Of a DNA stretch of 64,000 nt, positions 45,856 through 54,363 are shown piece after piece (position 1 is the first letter of the stretch; the number at the start of each line of letters is the position of its first letter). The notes below the pieces were generated by a model that was not told the DNA's origin, did not search any database, and saw only the letters and a list, made by a program, of their open reading frames with translations. The translations under genes and the position numbers were made by a program. The stretch is from Pseudosulfitobacter pseudonitzschiae (lineage in GTDB: Bacteria > Pseudomonadota > Alphaproteobacteria > Rhodobacterales > Rhodobacteraceae), in the NCBI RefSeq assembly GCF_002222635.1, contig NZ_CP022415.1, positions 2,976,001 to 3,040,000 on the forward strand. The letters run 5' to 3'.

Positions 45856-46817
45856 TCCTGCAACGCTTCGTCCCGCAGGGCGGGTGCGTCTTCAGCCGGA
45901 ACCAACAGTGCCGTTTCCGGTGTGATCAAGGTTTCGAACCCTTCGGGCAGGCCGTCCTTGGGCGTCACTGCCGGATACATCCAGTTGGTCGTGGGAATGG
46001 CCGACTGGAACGCATCGGACACCATGAACTCAAGGAACTGGTCCGCCAGTTCCGGCTGGTCGCTTGCGGCAAGTTTACCCGCCACTTCGACCTGCAGGTA
46101 GTGACCCTCGTCAAAAGCGGCTGCCTTTTTGGTGGCATCCTCTTCGGCAATCAGATGATAGGCAGGCGAGGTTGTATAAGACAGCGCCATATCGGCCTCG
46201 CCTTCAAGGAACAGGCCATAGGATTCCGACCAGCCCTTGGTCACTGTCACGATATTGTCGGCCAGACCGGCCCAGATCGCGGGGGCTTCGTCGCCATAGG
46301 CGGCCTTGACCCACATCAGCAGGCCCAGACCGGGCGTGGACGAACGCGGGTCTTGAATGACGATCTTCAGATCGCTGTCGGCCAATTCGCGAAAGTTGGC
46401 GGGCGGTTCGGTGCCATCATTATAGACAAAGGCGAAATAACCCCAATCAAAGGGCACGAAATCCGGATCGGTCCATTCCATTGGCACGTCATAGGCAACA
46501 TCGACCGAATGCGGCGCAAACAGGCCGGTGACCGTGGCCGCTGCGGTCAGGTTGGTGTCCAGCCCCAGAACGATGTCGGCGTCCGAACGTGCGCCTTCCA
46601 GCTTGATCCGCGCCAGCAGTGCGGCACCATCACCGGTGCCGACAAACTGCAAATCGCAGGCGCAAACCTGTTCAAAGGCTTTTTCAATCACAGGGCCGGG
46701 ACCCCAGTCGGAAACGAAGCTGTCGTAGGTATAGACAGTCAGAACAGGCGTTTGGGCCTGCGCTGTTGTGGCAACGGTTGCTGCAAAAACTCCCGCTGCA
46801 AGATGGATCGGCTTCAT
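45831..46817 (-). CDS. thiB: Thiamine ABC transporter, periplasmic binding protein
   Basis: A 328-residue periplasmic protein that binds thiamine, TMP and TPP. It has a signal peptide (KPIHLAAGVFAATVATTAQA), VLTVYTYDSFVSDWGPGP at the mature start, DADIVLGLDTNL, and LMWVKAAYGDE, a pattern specific to ThiB. GGAG lies 7 bases before ATG 46817. First gene of thiBPQ, directly downstream of a TPP riboswitch. Confidence 0.95.
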   Translation of the reverse strand: MKPIHLAAGVFAATVATTAQAQTPVLTVYTYDSFVSDWGPGPVIEKAFEQVCACDLQFVGTGDGAALLARIKLEGARSDADIVLGLDTNLTAAATVTGLFAPHSVDVAYDVPMEWTDPDFVPFDWGYFAFVYNDGTEPPANFRELADSDLKIVIQDPRSSTPGLGLLMWVKAAYGDEAPAIWAGLADNIVTVTKGWSESYGLFLEGEADMALSYTTSPAYHLIAEEDATKKAAAFDEGHYLQVEVAGKLAASDQPELADQFLEFMVSDAFQSAIPTTNWMYPAVTPKDGLPEGFETLITPETALLVPAEDAPALRDEALQEWLQALSR

Positions 46818-46865
46818 GGCAGTCTCCAATTTGCTGGCGAAAGGGCAAAGCGTGGAGAGATGTCC

Positions 46866-46950
46866 AGACCTTCCCTCCGCCGGTGTTAACCGGTTCAGGT
46901 TCAACGGGTCCGCGATCATTCGCATCTCAGCCGCAATGGCCCCCCGAGGT
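46866..46950 (-). promoter_or_regulatory. TPP riboswitch (thi box)
   Basis: Read on the minus strand: ACCTCGGGGGGCC, GGCTGAGATGCGAA, GACCCGTTGAACCTGAACCG, GTTAACACCGGCGGAGGGAAG. The CTGAGA, ACCTGA and GCGGAGGGAAG conserved elements are present in order. It ends about 50 bases upstream of the thiB start, so translation or early termination control of thiBPQ is expected when thiamine pyrophosphate is plentiful. Confidence 0.97.
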
Positions 46951-47088
46951 AATACACAGCTAGGGCGTGCGGCGGGCTGAGGCAAGCCGAAATCAGATTT
47001 GCGCCAACACAGCCCACCCATGATCAACACCAATACCCTTGAGCCGGTGCGCCCGCCCCGCTATGGCCTTGGGCCAAAGGAGTCTGCG

Positions 47089-48204
47089 ATGTCGATCAAC
47101 AGCTTTGGCCACCTCTTCCGCGTCACCACTTGGGGCGAAAGCCACGGGCCTGCCTTGGGTGCAACTGTCGACGGCTGCCCCCCCGGCGTGCCGGTGGACG
47201 AGGCGATGATCCAGCACTGGCTGGACCGCCGCAAACCGGGCCAGAACAAATACACCACCCAGCGCCGCGAGGCCGACGCGGTGCGTATCCTGTCCGGAGT
47301 ATTCGAGGGGCAGACCACCGGCACCCCCGTGCAGTTGATGATCGAGAACACCGACCAGCGGTCGAAGGACTATGGCGACATCATGGAAAAATTCCGCCCC
47401 GGTCACGCCGACATCACCTATTGGCAGAAATACGGCATCCGCGACTATCGCGGCGGTGGCCGGTCCTCGGCCCGCGAAACCGCATCGCGCGTGGCGGCGG
47501 GCGGTCTGGCACGCGAGGCCATCCGCGCCATCGCCCCAGATATGCGGATCACCGGATACATGACCCGCATGGGTGCACATGAAATCGACCGCAGCCGCTT
47601 CGACTGGGACCAGATCGAACAAAACCCGTTCTGGGCCCCCGATGCCCAAGCGGCCAACGACTGGGCCGAATACCTTGATGATCTGCGCAAATCCGGCAGC
47701 AGCGTCGGCGCTGTGATCGAAGTGGTGGCACGCGGCGTGCCAGCAGGGCTGGGCGCACCGGTCTATGGCAAGCTCGACACCGATCTGGCTGCGGCGATGA
47801 TGTCGATCAACGCCGTCAAAGGTGTTGAAATCGGCGAGGGCATGTCTGCCGCGATGCTGACGGGCGAGTTGAATGCCGACGAGATTTTCATGGGCAACGA
47901 TGGCAAGCCATCCTATTCCAGCAACCATTCGGGCGGTATTCTGGGCGGCATCAGCACAGGACAGGACATCGTCGTGCGCTTTGCGGTCAAACCGACATCG
48001 TCCATCCTGAAAACCCGCAAGACCATCACCAAAACCGGCGCCGAAACCGAGATTGTCACCAAAGGCCGCCACGACCCCTGCGTTGGCATCCGTGCCGTGC
48101 CCGTGGGCGAAGCAATGATGGCCTGCGTGATACTGGACCACATGCTGCTGCACCGTGGTCAGGTCGGCGGACAGGTTGGCGAGACCCGTGGCCACATTGG
48201 CTAA
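47089..48204 (+). CDS. aroC: Chorismate synthase
   Basis: Last step of the shikimate pathway, using reduced FMN. 371 residues with the three family signatures: [36 protein letters not shown], and [26 protein letters not shown] and [13 protein letters not shown] are also conserved. ATG 47089 has AAAGGAG 8 bases upstream; the frame is open 30 codons earlier. Monocistronic in this window. Confidence 0.96.
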   Translation: MSINSFGHLFRVTTWGESHGPALGATVDGCPPGVPVDEAMIQHWLDRRKPGQNKYTTQRREADAVRILSGVFEGQTTGTPVQLMIENTDQRSKDYGDIMEKFRPGHADITYWQKYGIRDYRGGGRSSARETASRVAAGGLAREAIRAIAPDMRITGYMTRMGAHEIDRSRFDWDQIEQNPFWAPDAQAANDWAEYLDDLRKSGSSVGAVIEVVARGVPAGLGAPVYGKLDTDLAAAMMSINAVKGVEIGEGMSAAMLTGELNADEIFMGNDGKPSYSSNHSGGILGGISTGQDIVVRFAVKPTSSILKTRKTITKTGAETEIVTKGRHDPCVGIRAVPVGEAMMACVILDHMLLHRGQVGGQVGETRGHIG

Positions 48205-48295
48205 AATGTCACAAGATCGGCGAACTCAGCGCGGCCTCTGGGAATCCACCAGACACGCTCTAGGTATAAAGCACGTTGTTTTGAAAGGATGCATA

Positions 48296-48676
48296 ATGAA
48301 CCGTCGCTTTATCACCACTGCACTTGTTGTTTGCGCCCTGCTGCCGGCTGCGCTGCCTGCCTTTGCGCAGGACAAGATGGGGCGTGAAGGTACGTTTCAG
48401 GGCCGCAACGGCATCACCGCCAGCGGAATTGTCGTTGTGACAGACGCCGGCGTTTCGCTGATGCGCGATTTCAAGCTGGAAGGTGCCACCGACGCGCGCG
48501 TGGGACTGGGCCGCAACGGCAATCTGGACACCGGCACGGACATGGGCGCACTGCAATCTGCCGAAGGATCACAGGACTATTCCGCAGGCCGGTCGTTCAA
48601 CGTCTCCGACTATAACGAAGTCTGGATCTGGAACCCCGCTGACAGTACACCGTTGGCAGTCGCCAAGCTAAACTGA
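48296..48676 (+). CDS. DM13-like exported protein
   Basis: A 126-residue protein with a signal peptide (NRRFITTALVVCALLPAALPAFA, cleaved before QDKMG). The mature part, GREGTFQGRNGITASGIVVV, then SLMRDFKLEGATDARVGLG, LQSAEGSQDYSAG and YNEVWIWNPADSTPLAVAKL, matches the DM13 beta-sandwich, which has been proposed as an electron-transfer or redox domain in exported proteins. The usual DM13 Cys is not present in the mature chain. AAAGGATG lies upstream of the ATG. Confidence 0.78.
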   Translation: MNRRFITTALVVCALLPAALPAFAQDKMGREGTFQGRNGITASGIVVVTDAGVSLMRDFKLEGATDARVGLGRNGNLDTGTDMGALQSAEGSQDYSAGRSFNVSDYNEVWIWNPADSTPLAVAKLN

Positions 48677-48714
48677 CACTTGCAACTCGATGAATGAAAG
48701 ATCAAGGGTTGCAC

Positions 48715-49656
48715 ATGGCTATGCCCTTGATTGAAAACCGTCCCGGCACCGCTGTCATGCTTAAATTGCTGGCAGTTTTTTTGTTTATGGTGATGTCCGC
48801 AATGATCAAGATTGCGGTCCGCGAAGTGCCTGCGGGCGAGGCGGTCTTCTTCCGCTCATTCTTTTGTATTCCCGTCATTCTGGCGTGGCTTTGGCAAACG
48901 GGCGAATTGCGTCACGGGCTGTCGACCAATAACCCGATGGGCCACGTCTGGCGCGGATTGTTCGGAACTGCCGCGATGACACTGACGTTTATGGGACTTG
49001 GCCTGCTGCCCCTGCCCGAAGTGACCGCCATCGGCTATGCTACGCCGATGTTCACCGTCATCTTTGCGATTTTCCTGCTGAACGAAAAGGTGCGCGCAAT
49101 CCGCCTGACCGCCGTAGGCTTGGGGTTGGTCGGCGTGCTGATCGTGATCTGGCCGAACCTGACATTGGGCGCAAACGACATGAGTCAGGCGGCGACCATG
49201 GGTGTTCTTGCGATCTTGGGGGCATCATTGGTGCGCGGGCTGGTGCAGATCCACATTCGCCGTCTGGTACAAACCGAGCATACCGCCGCAATCGTCTTCT
49301 ATTTTTCGCTCACAGCCACGGCCCTGTCGCTGCTAACACTGCCCTTTGGCTGGGTCATGCCCTCGACTTCGAATCTGGCGCTGCTGGTTGGTGCCGGAAT
49401 CATCGGCGGCGTTGCGCAAATCCTGATGACCAGCGCCTTTCGCTTTGGTGCGGCGTCAATGCTGGCACCTTTCGACTACGCCTCGCTGATCTTTGCCACC
49501 CTCATCGGGTTCGTGATCTTCAGCGAAATTCCCACATGGTCCACGGTGGCCGGTGCAATGCTGGTGGTGACCGGCGGTGTGCTGATCATCTGGCGTGAAC
49601 GTCAACTGGGTCTCGAACGTGGCCGCGCCCGCGCCGTGACCGATCCAAAAGGTTAA
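48715..49656 (+). CDS. DMT-superfamily transporter (EamA family)
   Basis: A 313-residue inner-membrane protein with ten hydrophobic helices in two EamA repeats. LLPLPEVTAIGYATPMFTVIFAIFLLNEKV ends the first repeat, and SMLAPFDYASLIFATLIGFVIFSEIPT is the equivalent in the second. Such exporters move metabolites or amino acids; the substrate is unknown. ATG 48715 is preferred (AAGGG 6 bases upstream) over ATG 48694, which lacks an RBS. It ends 3 bases before cobO. Confidence 0.87.
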   Translation: MAMPLIENRPGTAVMLKLLAVFLFMVMSAMIKIAVREVPAGEAVFFRSFFCIPVILAWLWQTGELRHGLSTNNPMGHVWRGLFGTAAMTLTFMGLGLLPLPEVTAIGYATPMFTVIFAIFLLNEKVRAIRLTAVGLGLVGVLIVIWPNLTLGANDMSQAATMGVLAILGASLVRGLVQIHIRRLVQTEHTAAIVFYFSLTATALSLLTLPFGWVMPSTSNLALLVGAGIIGGVAQILMTSAFRFGAASMLAPFDYASLIFATLIGFVIFSEIPTWSTVAGAMLVVTGGVLIIWRERQLGLERGRARAVTDPKG

Positions 49657-49659
49657 AAC

Positions 49660-50253
49660 ATGACAGACGACCACAAATCCCGGATGCAAGACCTGCAAAG
49701 CAAACAGCGCGAAAAGATCGCCCAGACCGAAGATCTTGGACGCGGCTTGATCCTTGTGCATACCGGCAACGGCAAGGGCAAATCGTCCTCGGCCTTTGGC
49801 GTTGCCATCCGCGCGTTGGGCTGGGGCAAAACCGTCGGCGTCGTACAGTTCATCAAGGGCAAGTGGATCACCGGCGAGCGCCAGTTTTTCAAGAAGCTGC
49901 CCGAAGTGACCTGGCACACGATGGGCGAAGGTTTCACATGGGATACACAGGACCGCGATCGCGACATCGCGGCCGCCACCGCCGCCTATGGCAAAGCCTG
50001 TGATATGATGAAATCGGGCGACTATGACCTGATCCTGCTGGATGAAATCAACATTGCGCTGCGCTATGACTATCTGGACATCACCACGGTCATCGACGGG
50101 CTGAAAGCACGCGACGACCGCACCAGTGTGATCCTGACGGGTCGCGACGCCAAGCAAGACCTGATGGACTACGCCGATCTGGTCAGCGACATGACCGAAG
50201 TCAAACACCCCTTCAAATCCGGTATCAAGGCACAGCGGGGCGTTGATTTCTGA
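49660..50253 (+). CDS. cobO: Cob(I)yrinic acid a,c-diamide adenosyltransferase
   Basis: Adds the upper adenosyl ligand to corrinoids in the late cobalamin pathway. 197 residues of the CobA/CobO type: an N-terminal helix with SRMQDLQSKQREKIAQTED, the P-loop HTGNGKGKSSSAFG, VVQFIKGKW, and the Walker B LILLDEINIAL. No other cobalamin gene is in the window. It is possibly co-transcribed with the EamA gene. Confidence 0.94.
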   Translation: MTDDHKSRMQDLQSKQREKIAQTEDLGRGLILVHTGNGKGKSSSAFGVAIRALGWGKTVGVVQFIKGKWITGERQFFKKLPEVTWHTMGEGFTWDTQDRDRDIAAATAAYGKACDMMKSGDYDLILLDEINIALRYDYLDITTVIDGLKARDDRTSVILTGRDAKQDLMDYADLVSDMTEVKHPFKSGIKAQRGVDF

Positions 50254-50340
50254 CGCGGCGTCAAACGCCGCGCACTGCAACCTGTGGTAACTTTACCTTG
50301 CGTCACCCGATTCTCATGACGCCCAAGGGAGGAACCACAT

Positions 50341-51297
50341 ATGAAAATTCAAACCACACTGGCCGCTGTGGCGGCACTGGCACTGACAGCAACGACCGCG
50401 CTTGCAGATGCCCATTCCACGTGTGCCCCATCCAAATGGGGCGCCGACGATACCATCGGATCAGCCAACCACGTCAGCACCGAGCGCACGCTGGAAGCCG
50501 CCAAACTGATCAAACAGGGCAAATCCGTGCCACTGGGCATCACCATCGACGCCAAAACGCCGGCCTTTGCGCCGCGCTCGCTCAGCCTGCAAGTCGTGCA
50601 GCCAAACCAGCAGGGCGGCGCAAAGCTCGAGGCCTTCGGCTATCCGGGCAACTATAACGATGACATCCTCCACACATGGATCGGCATCGGCTCGCAGTTG
50701 GATGGTCTCGGCCACCTTGGCGAGGAAGGGATGTACTACAACTGCCTCGATGAAAAAGACATCAGCGTCATTACCGGTCTGACCAAACTGGGCACCCATG
50801 ATGTGCCACCGATGGTCGCACGCGCAGTGATTGTCGATATGGCCAAACACTTCGGCACCGACGTGATGGAAGCGGGCCAAGGCTTTGGCTCGGAAGAGAT
50901 CAAGGCCGCGATGGAGGCGCAGAACGTCACCGTCAACCCCGGCGACATCGTGATGTTCCACACCGGCTGGACGCAGGGCGTGCTTGAACAAGACCCCACC
51001 GCTTGGGTCTCCGGCGAACCGGGCCTGACCAACGAAGGGGCAGAGTATGTCGCATCGCTTGATCCGATGGCCGTGGGCGCCGACACTTGGGGCCTTGAAG
51101 CAGTGCCCGCAGTGGAAGGTGACGGCACCTTTTACGGCCACGTTATCTTGCTAAAGCAGAACGGGATATACATCCTCGAGACGATGAACACCGGCCCGAT
51201 CCTTGACGACGGCGTGAACGAATTCATGTTCGTTCTGGGACAAGCCCGCATCCGTGGCACCGTTCAGGCAATGATCAACCCCGTCGCCCTTTACTAA
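50341..51297 (+). CDS. Exported cyclase-family protein (kynurenine-formamidase-like fold)
   Basis: 318 residues with a signal peptide (KIQTTLAAVAALALTATTALA). The body belongs to the metal-dependent cyclase/formamidase fold. In most members the metal site is H-x-G-T-H-x-D-x-x-x-H; here the segment reads GIGSQLDGLGH, keeping the Asp and last His but with Ser-Gln in place of Thr-His. VARAVIVDMAKHFG, GDIVMFHTGWTQG and ADTWGLEAVP are otherwise typical. Substrate unknown. GGGAGGAACC precedes the ATG. Confidence 0.83.
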   Translation: MKIQTTLAAVAALALTATTALADAHSTCAPSKWGADDTIGSANHVSTERTLEAAKLIKQGKSVPLGITIDAKTPAFAPRSLSLQVVQPNQQGGAKLEAFGYPGNYNDDILHTWIGIGSQLDGLGHLGEEGMYYNCLDEKDISVITGLTKLGTHDVPPMVARAVIVDMAKHFGTDVMEAGQGFGSEEIKAAMEAQNVTVNPGDIVMFHTGWTQGVLEQDPTAWVSGEPGLTNEGAEYVASLDPMAVGADTWGLEAVPAVEGDGTFYGHVILLKQNGIYILETMNTGPILDDGVNEFMFVLGQARIRGTVQAMINPVALY

Positions 51298-51339
51298 ACC
51301 CAACGCGGGCGCGGACGATACAACTGGTCCTCGCCCGCG

Positions 51340-51396
51340 CCTTCATCTTGCCAGACAAACTCCGGGGGAGGCCGCAGGCCGGGGGCAGAGCCCCCT
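51340..51396 (+). repeat. Dispersed intergenic GC-rich hairpin repeat, copy B
   Basis: CTTCATCTTGC, then AAACTCCGGGGGAGGCC, inner GCAGG, GCCGGGGGC and GAGCCCCCT. It closely resembles copy A (7766-7828, other strand) and shares the GC-rich core with copy C (63171-63228). It lies between convergent genes and its end reaches into the citF-like stop codon. Confidence 0.75.
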
Positions 51397-52774
51397 AGTC
51401 CGACGTCGCCCGCACCCGATCCAGAATGGACCCGTTGCGATGCTCGACCTTGGCAACCACACGTCCGCTGGCGTTCGTTGGCAACGACGGCCCCGCCATG
51501 CTTTGCAAATCCTCGATCCCGATCACCTCCACGCCAGAATGGCGCAGACGCTCTGACAGATCGGCCCGTTCCGGATTGATCGCAACGCCCGCCTCGGTCA
51601 CCACCGCGTCAATGCTTGTACCAGGAGTGGTCAGGCACCTTACCTGCGCCACCACGCGCGGTGTTTCACGCGCGCGCAGAGGCATCGTTACAATCGCCAG
51701 CTTTGCGCCCGCAGCCGTGTCTGCATGGCCTCCTGACCCGCCAATTATCCGGCCCTGACCTGTGGTAGTCACATTGACGTTGAAATTCACGTCAACCTCA
51801 GCCGCACCCAACAACATCACATCCAAACGGTCCGCCACCGTATCAGGGTGGTCAGGGCTGGCATATTCCGCAGCACTCATCGCGATGTGGTCAGGATTTA
51901 CGGCATAGTCGGCAACTGCCGCGCGATCAAAGCTTTGCACGTTCAACAGCTTCCCGAACAGGCCCGCCCGCTGCATCTCGACTGCGGCGGCTGTGATGCC
52001 GCCCGCGATGAACGCCCCCTTTACACCTGTGTCGCCCATCAGTCGCGCCACCTGTCGCGCCGTGGCCAGTGACGTGGCACCGGCCCCCGCCTGAAACGCA
52101 AACCCATCTTGCAGCAGGCCCGACGCGGCAATCAACGCAAGTGTCCTGTCGGCAATTGCCTGCGCCTCGGCCCCCGGAGCACGGGCAGTGGTGCCCGATG
52201 TCAGATAGGCCGCATCACCGATGCTGACCACCCGCACCACCTGTATATCACCCGCTGGAATACACACCCGTCGCAAGGGGCCACAGGGTTCGTCCGTCAC
52301 TGCAATTACGTGACGCGCGTGGGCGGCATCAACCATCGCATAGCCCAACGGCCCGCAGGCATTCACCCCGTCGGCGCCGCCAATATTGCCATCGTCATCC
52401 ACTGATGGTGCTGCGATGACCGCCAGATCAATCGGCAATGTTCCGTTCGAAATCCGTCGTGCCCGTCCACCGTGGGTTTGCAAAGTGACCGTCTGCGCCA
52501 GCACCCCGCCCGAAATGGCCTCGGCCACAGGACCGGACATATAGGCCGTGGTGATCCGCGTCACCGTACCGGTGCGAATGTGGTCAACCAATGGCGCATG
52601 GCATGGAAACACCGATGACGGCGCAATGTGCAGATCGCGCAGACCCAGAGCCGCGCAGGCCTGAAGCGTCGCGTTCAAAACGGCATCGCCGTTGCGCAGG
52701 TGATGGTGAAACGACAGCGTGCCGCCGGACCTAAGACCCGACGTGGCAATGGCATCCTGCAAAGACACAGACAT
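51395..52774 (-). CDS. citF: Citrate lyase alpha-subunit-like CoA transferase, without citD or citE
   Basis: A 459-residue protein resembling citrate lyase alpha (citrate:acyl-carrier CoA/ACP transferase). RSGGTLSFHHHLRNGDAVLNA, YMSGPVAEAISGG, LPIDLAVIAAPSVDDDGNIGGADG and VDVNFNVNVTTTGQGRIIGGSGGH are characteristic. No acyl-carrier (citD), lyase (citE) or maturation genes are adjacent, so it may act as a free CoA transferase. ATG 52774 begins SVSLQDAIATSG; ATG 52843, inside the end of ilvE, is an alternative. It lies directly downstream of ilvE. Confidence 0.8.
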   Translation of the reverse strand: MSVSLQDAIATSGLRSGGTLSFHHHLRNGDAVLNATLQACAALGLRDLHIAPSSVFPCHAPLVDHIRTGTVTRITTAYMSGPVAEAISGGVLAQTVTLQTHGGRARRISNGTLPIDLAVIAAPSVDDDGNIGGADGVNACGPLGYAMVDAAHARHVIAVTDEPCGPLRRVCIPAGDIQVVRVVSIGDAAYLTSGTTARAPGAEAQAIADRTLALIAASGLLQDGFAFQAGAGATSLATARQVARLMGDTGVKGAFIAGGITAAAVEMQRAGLFGKLLNVQSFDRAAVADYAVNPDHIAMSAAEYASPDHPDTVADRLDVMLLGAAEVDVNFNVNVTTTGQGRIIGGSGGHADTAAGAKLAIVTMPLRARETPRVVAQVRCLTTPGTSIDAVVTEAGVAINPERADLSERLRHSGVEVIGIEDLQSMAGPSLPTNASGRVVAKVEHRNGSILDRVRATSD

Positions 52775-52820
52775 CAACGCGCCGCCCTTGGCATGTGGGC
52801 TGGGGCGGCGCGGATCATGG

Positions 52821-53690
52821 TCAGCTGCGGACCAGCTTTTCATAGCCTTCCGCGATCTCGCGGGTCAGCGTACCAACTTCAAAGTTGAAATCGCCGATCT
52901 CGCCCACGGGCGTCACCTCGGCAGCCGATCCGGTCAGAAAGCACTGTTCAAAGCCTTCCAGTTCTTCGGGCATGATGTGGCGTTCATGCACCTTGATCTG
53001 ACGGTCTTTCAACATGCCGATCACCGTCTGACGTGTCAGGCCGTTCAGGATCGAATCCGCCAGCGGCGTATGTACTTCGCCATCCTTTACGAAAAAGATG
53101 TTGGCGCCGGTCGCTTCGGCCACATAGCCGCGATAATCAAGGAACATCGCATCCGAGCAGCCTTTGGCTTCGGCGGCATGTTTGGACATGGTGCAGATCA
53201 TATAGAGACCCGCAGCCTTGGCCGCGACGGGGATGGTTTCAGGGCTGGGACGCTTCCATTTGGCGATGTCCAGCTTGGCGCCTTTCATCTTGGCGTCGCC
53301 ATAATAGTTGCCCCATTCCCACGCAGTCACAGCCATACGGATCGGGTTCCGCGATGCGGCGACACCCATGTCCTCGCCCGCACCACGGAACGCCACAACC
53401 CGCAGATATGCGTTGGTCAGACCGTTGGCATCCAGCGTCGCCCGCTTGGCGGCTTCGATCTCGTCCACGGTATAGGGGATCGCCATATCCATCAGTTCGC
53501 CGGATTTCAGTAGGCGCTGCGAATGTTTGCGGCTTTTGAACACTTTGCCATCATAGCACCGCTCGCCTTCAAAGACCGAGGACGCATAGTGCAGAGCGTG
53601 CGTCAGAATATGGACGTTTGCGTCGCGCCACTCGACCAGTTTACCATCCATCCAGATCTTGCCGTCACGATCATCATATGCGCCAGACAT
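52821..53690 (-). CDS. ilvE: Branched-chain amino acid aminotransferase
   Basis: A 289-residue class IV PLP aminotransferase, last step of Leu, Ile and Val synthesis. VHILTHALHYASSVFEGERCYDGKVF is the N-terminal signature; the PLP Lys region is around MSKHAAEAKGCSDAMFLD; VAEATGANIFFV and FLTGSAAEVTPVGEIG complete the active site. It is divergent from the MarR-type petP gene; the shared upstream region has repeated motifs. Confidence 0.94.
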   Translation of the reverse strand: MSGAYDDRDGKIWMDGKLVEWRDANVHILTHALHYASSVFEGERCYDGKVFKSRKHSQRLLKSGELMDMAIPYTVDEIEAAKRATLDANGLTNAYLRVVAFRGAGEDMGVAASRNPIRMAVTAWEWGNYYGDAKMKGAKLDIAKWKRPSPETIPVAAKAAGLYMICTMSKHAAEAKGCSDAMFLDYRGYVAEATGANIFFVKDGEVHTPLADSILNGLTRQTVIGMLKDRQIKVHERHIMPEELEGFEQCFLTGSAAEVTPVGEIGDFNFEVGTLTREIAEGYEKLVRS

Positions 53691-53719
53691 CGGTCACATC
53701 CTTTTGTTTGTTTTCCTAA

Positions 53720-53821
53720 TATTGCGCATTTATGACCGGTGTGGACATTTTATTGCGCAAAACATGCGATTCGATAGCCCTTGGCTATTGGAATGTCAAC
53801 AACACTGACGTAAGCTGACGT
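53720..53821. promoter_or_regulatory. Repeat-rich divergent control region between ilvE and the MarR/OmpR pair
   Basis: TATTGCGCA occurs at 53720-53728 and 53751-53759, 31 bases (three helical turns) apart; the second copy extends to the palindrome TTGCGCAA. An inverted repeat ATAGCC-CTT-GGCTAT is at 53774-53788. TGACGT is repeated at 53806-53811 and 53816-53821, one helical turn apart. One GANTC (GATTC) is at 53768. These are plausible operators for the MarR-type protein. Confidence 0.45.
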
Positions 53822-53850
53822 TTACACGGGACGAGTGAGGCACACGGAAT

Positions 53851-54363
53851 ATGCGTGACACTGGCATGGGTGCGGGACTGGGGGGCGAAAGCCTGCTGTT
53901 CCTGACAGACGAGCAACTGCGACAGGGTATCGAGGCAATGTTCTTTGCCTATCGCGGGTTTACGGCCGATCCCGACCGCATTCTGGCAGACATGGCTTAT
54001 GGCCGTGCGCACCACCGAGCGGTGCACTTTATCAACCGCGCACCGGGCACCACGGTGAACAATCTGCTGAACATTCTGGGTGTGACCAAACAGTCGCTGA
54101 ACCGCGTGCTGCGCACCCTGATTGCAGACGGGCTGGTCGAAAGCCGGGTGGGCCAGAACGACAAACGCGAACGCCACCTGTATCTGACAGAGGCGGGTCG
54201 TGCGCTGGAACAGCAACTGTCCGACGCCCAACGCGCCCGTATGCGCGCAGCTTTTCGCGAAGCCGGGCCAGACGCCGTCGGAGGGTTCCGCCGCGTGCTT
54301 GAAGCGATGATGGACCCCGAAATGCGGCGCGCTTATGCCCGCCTGAAGGAAAACGGCGCATGA
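53851..54363 (+). CDS. petP: MarR-family transcriptional regulator, PetP-like
   Basis: 170 residues with a winged helix: VHFINRAPGTTVNNLLNILGVTKQSLNRVLRTLIADGLVESRVGQNDKRERHLYLTEAG, the full recognition helix and wing of MarR proteins. Followed by an OmpR-type response regulator on an ATGA overlap. This MarR-OmpR pair matches petP-petR, described in Rhodobacter capsulatus as needed for bc1 gene expression; petABC is about 12 kb away here. The gene name is by analogy. Confidence 0.82.
   Translation: MRDTGMGAGLGGESLLFLTDEQLRQGIEAMFFAYRGFTADPDRILADMAYGRAHHRAVHFINRAPGTTVNNLLNILGVTKQSLNRVLRTLIADGLVESRVGQNDKRERHLYLTEAGRALEQQLSDAQRARMRAAFREAGPDAVGGFRRVLEAMMDPEMRRAYARLKENGA

Noticed and set aside
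50257-50275. GCGGCGT-CAA-ACGCCGC hairpin after cobO as a terminator
   Set aside because: The stem is good but no T run follows in either direction.
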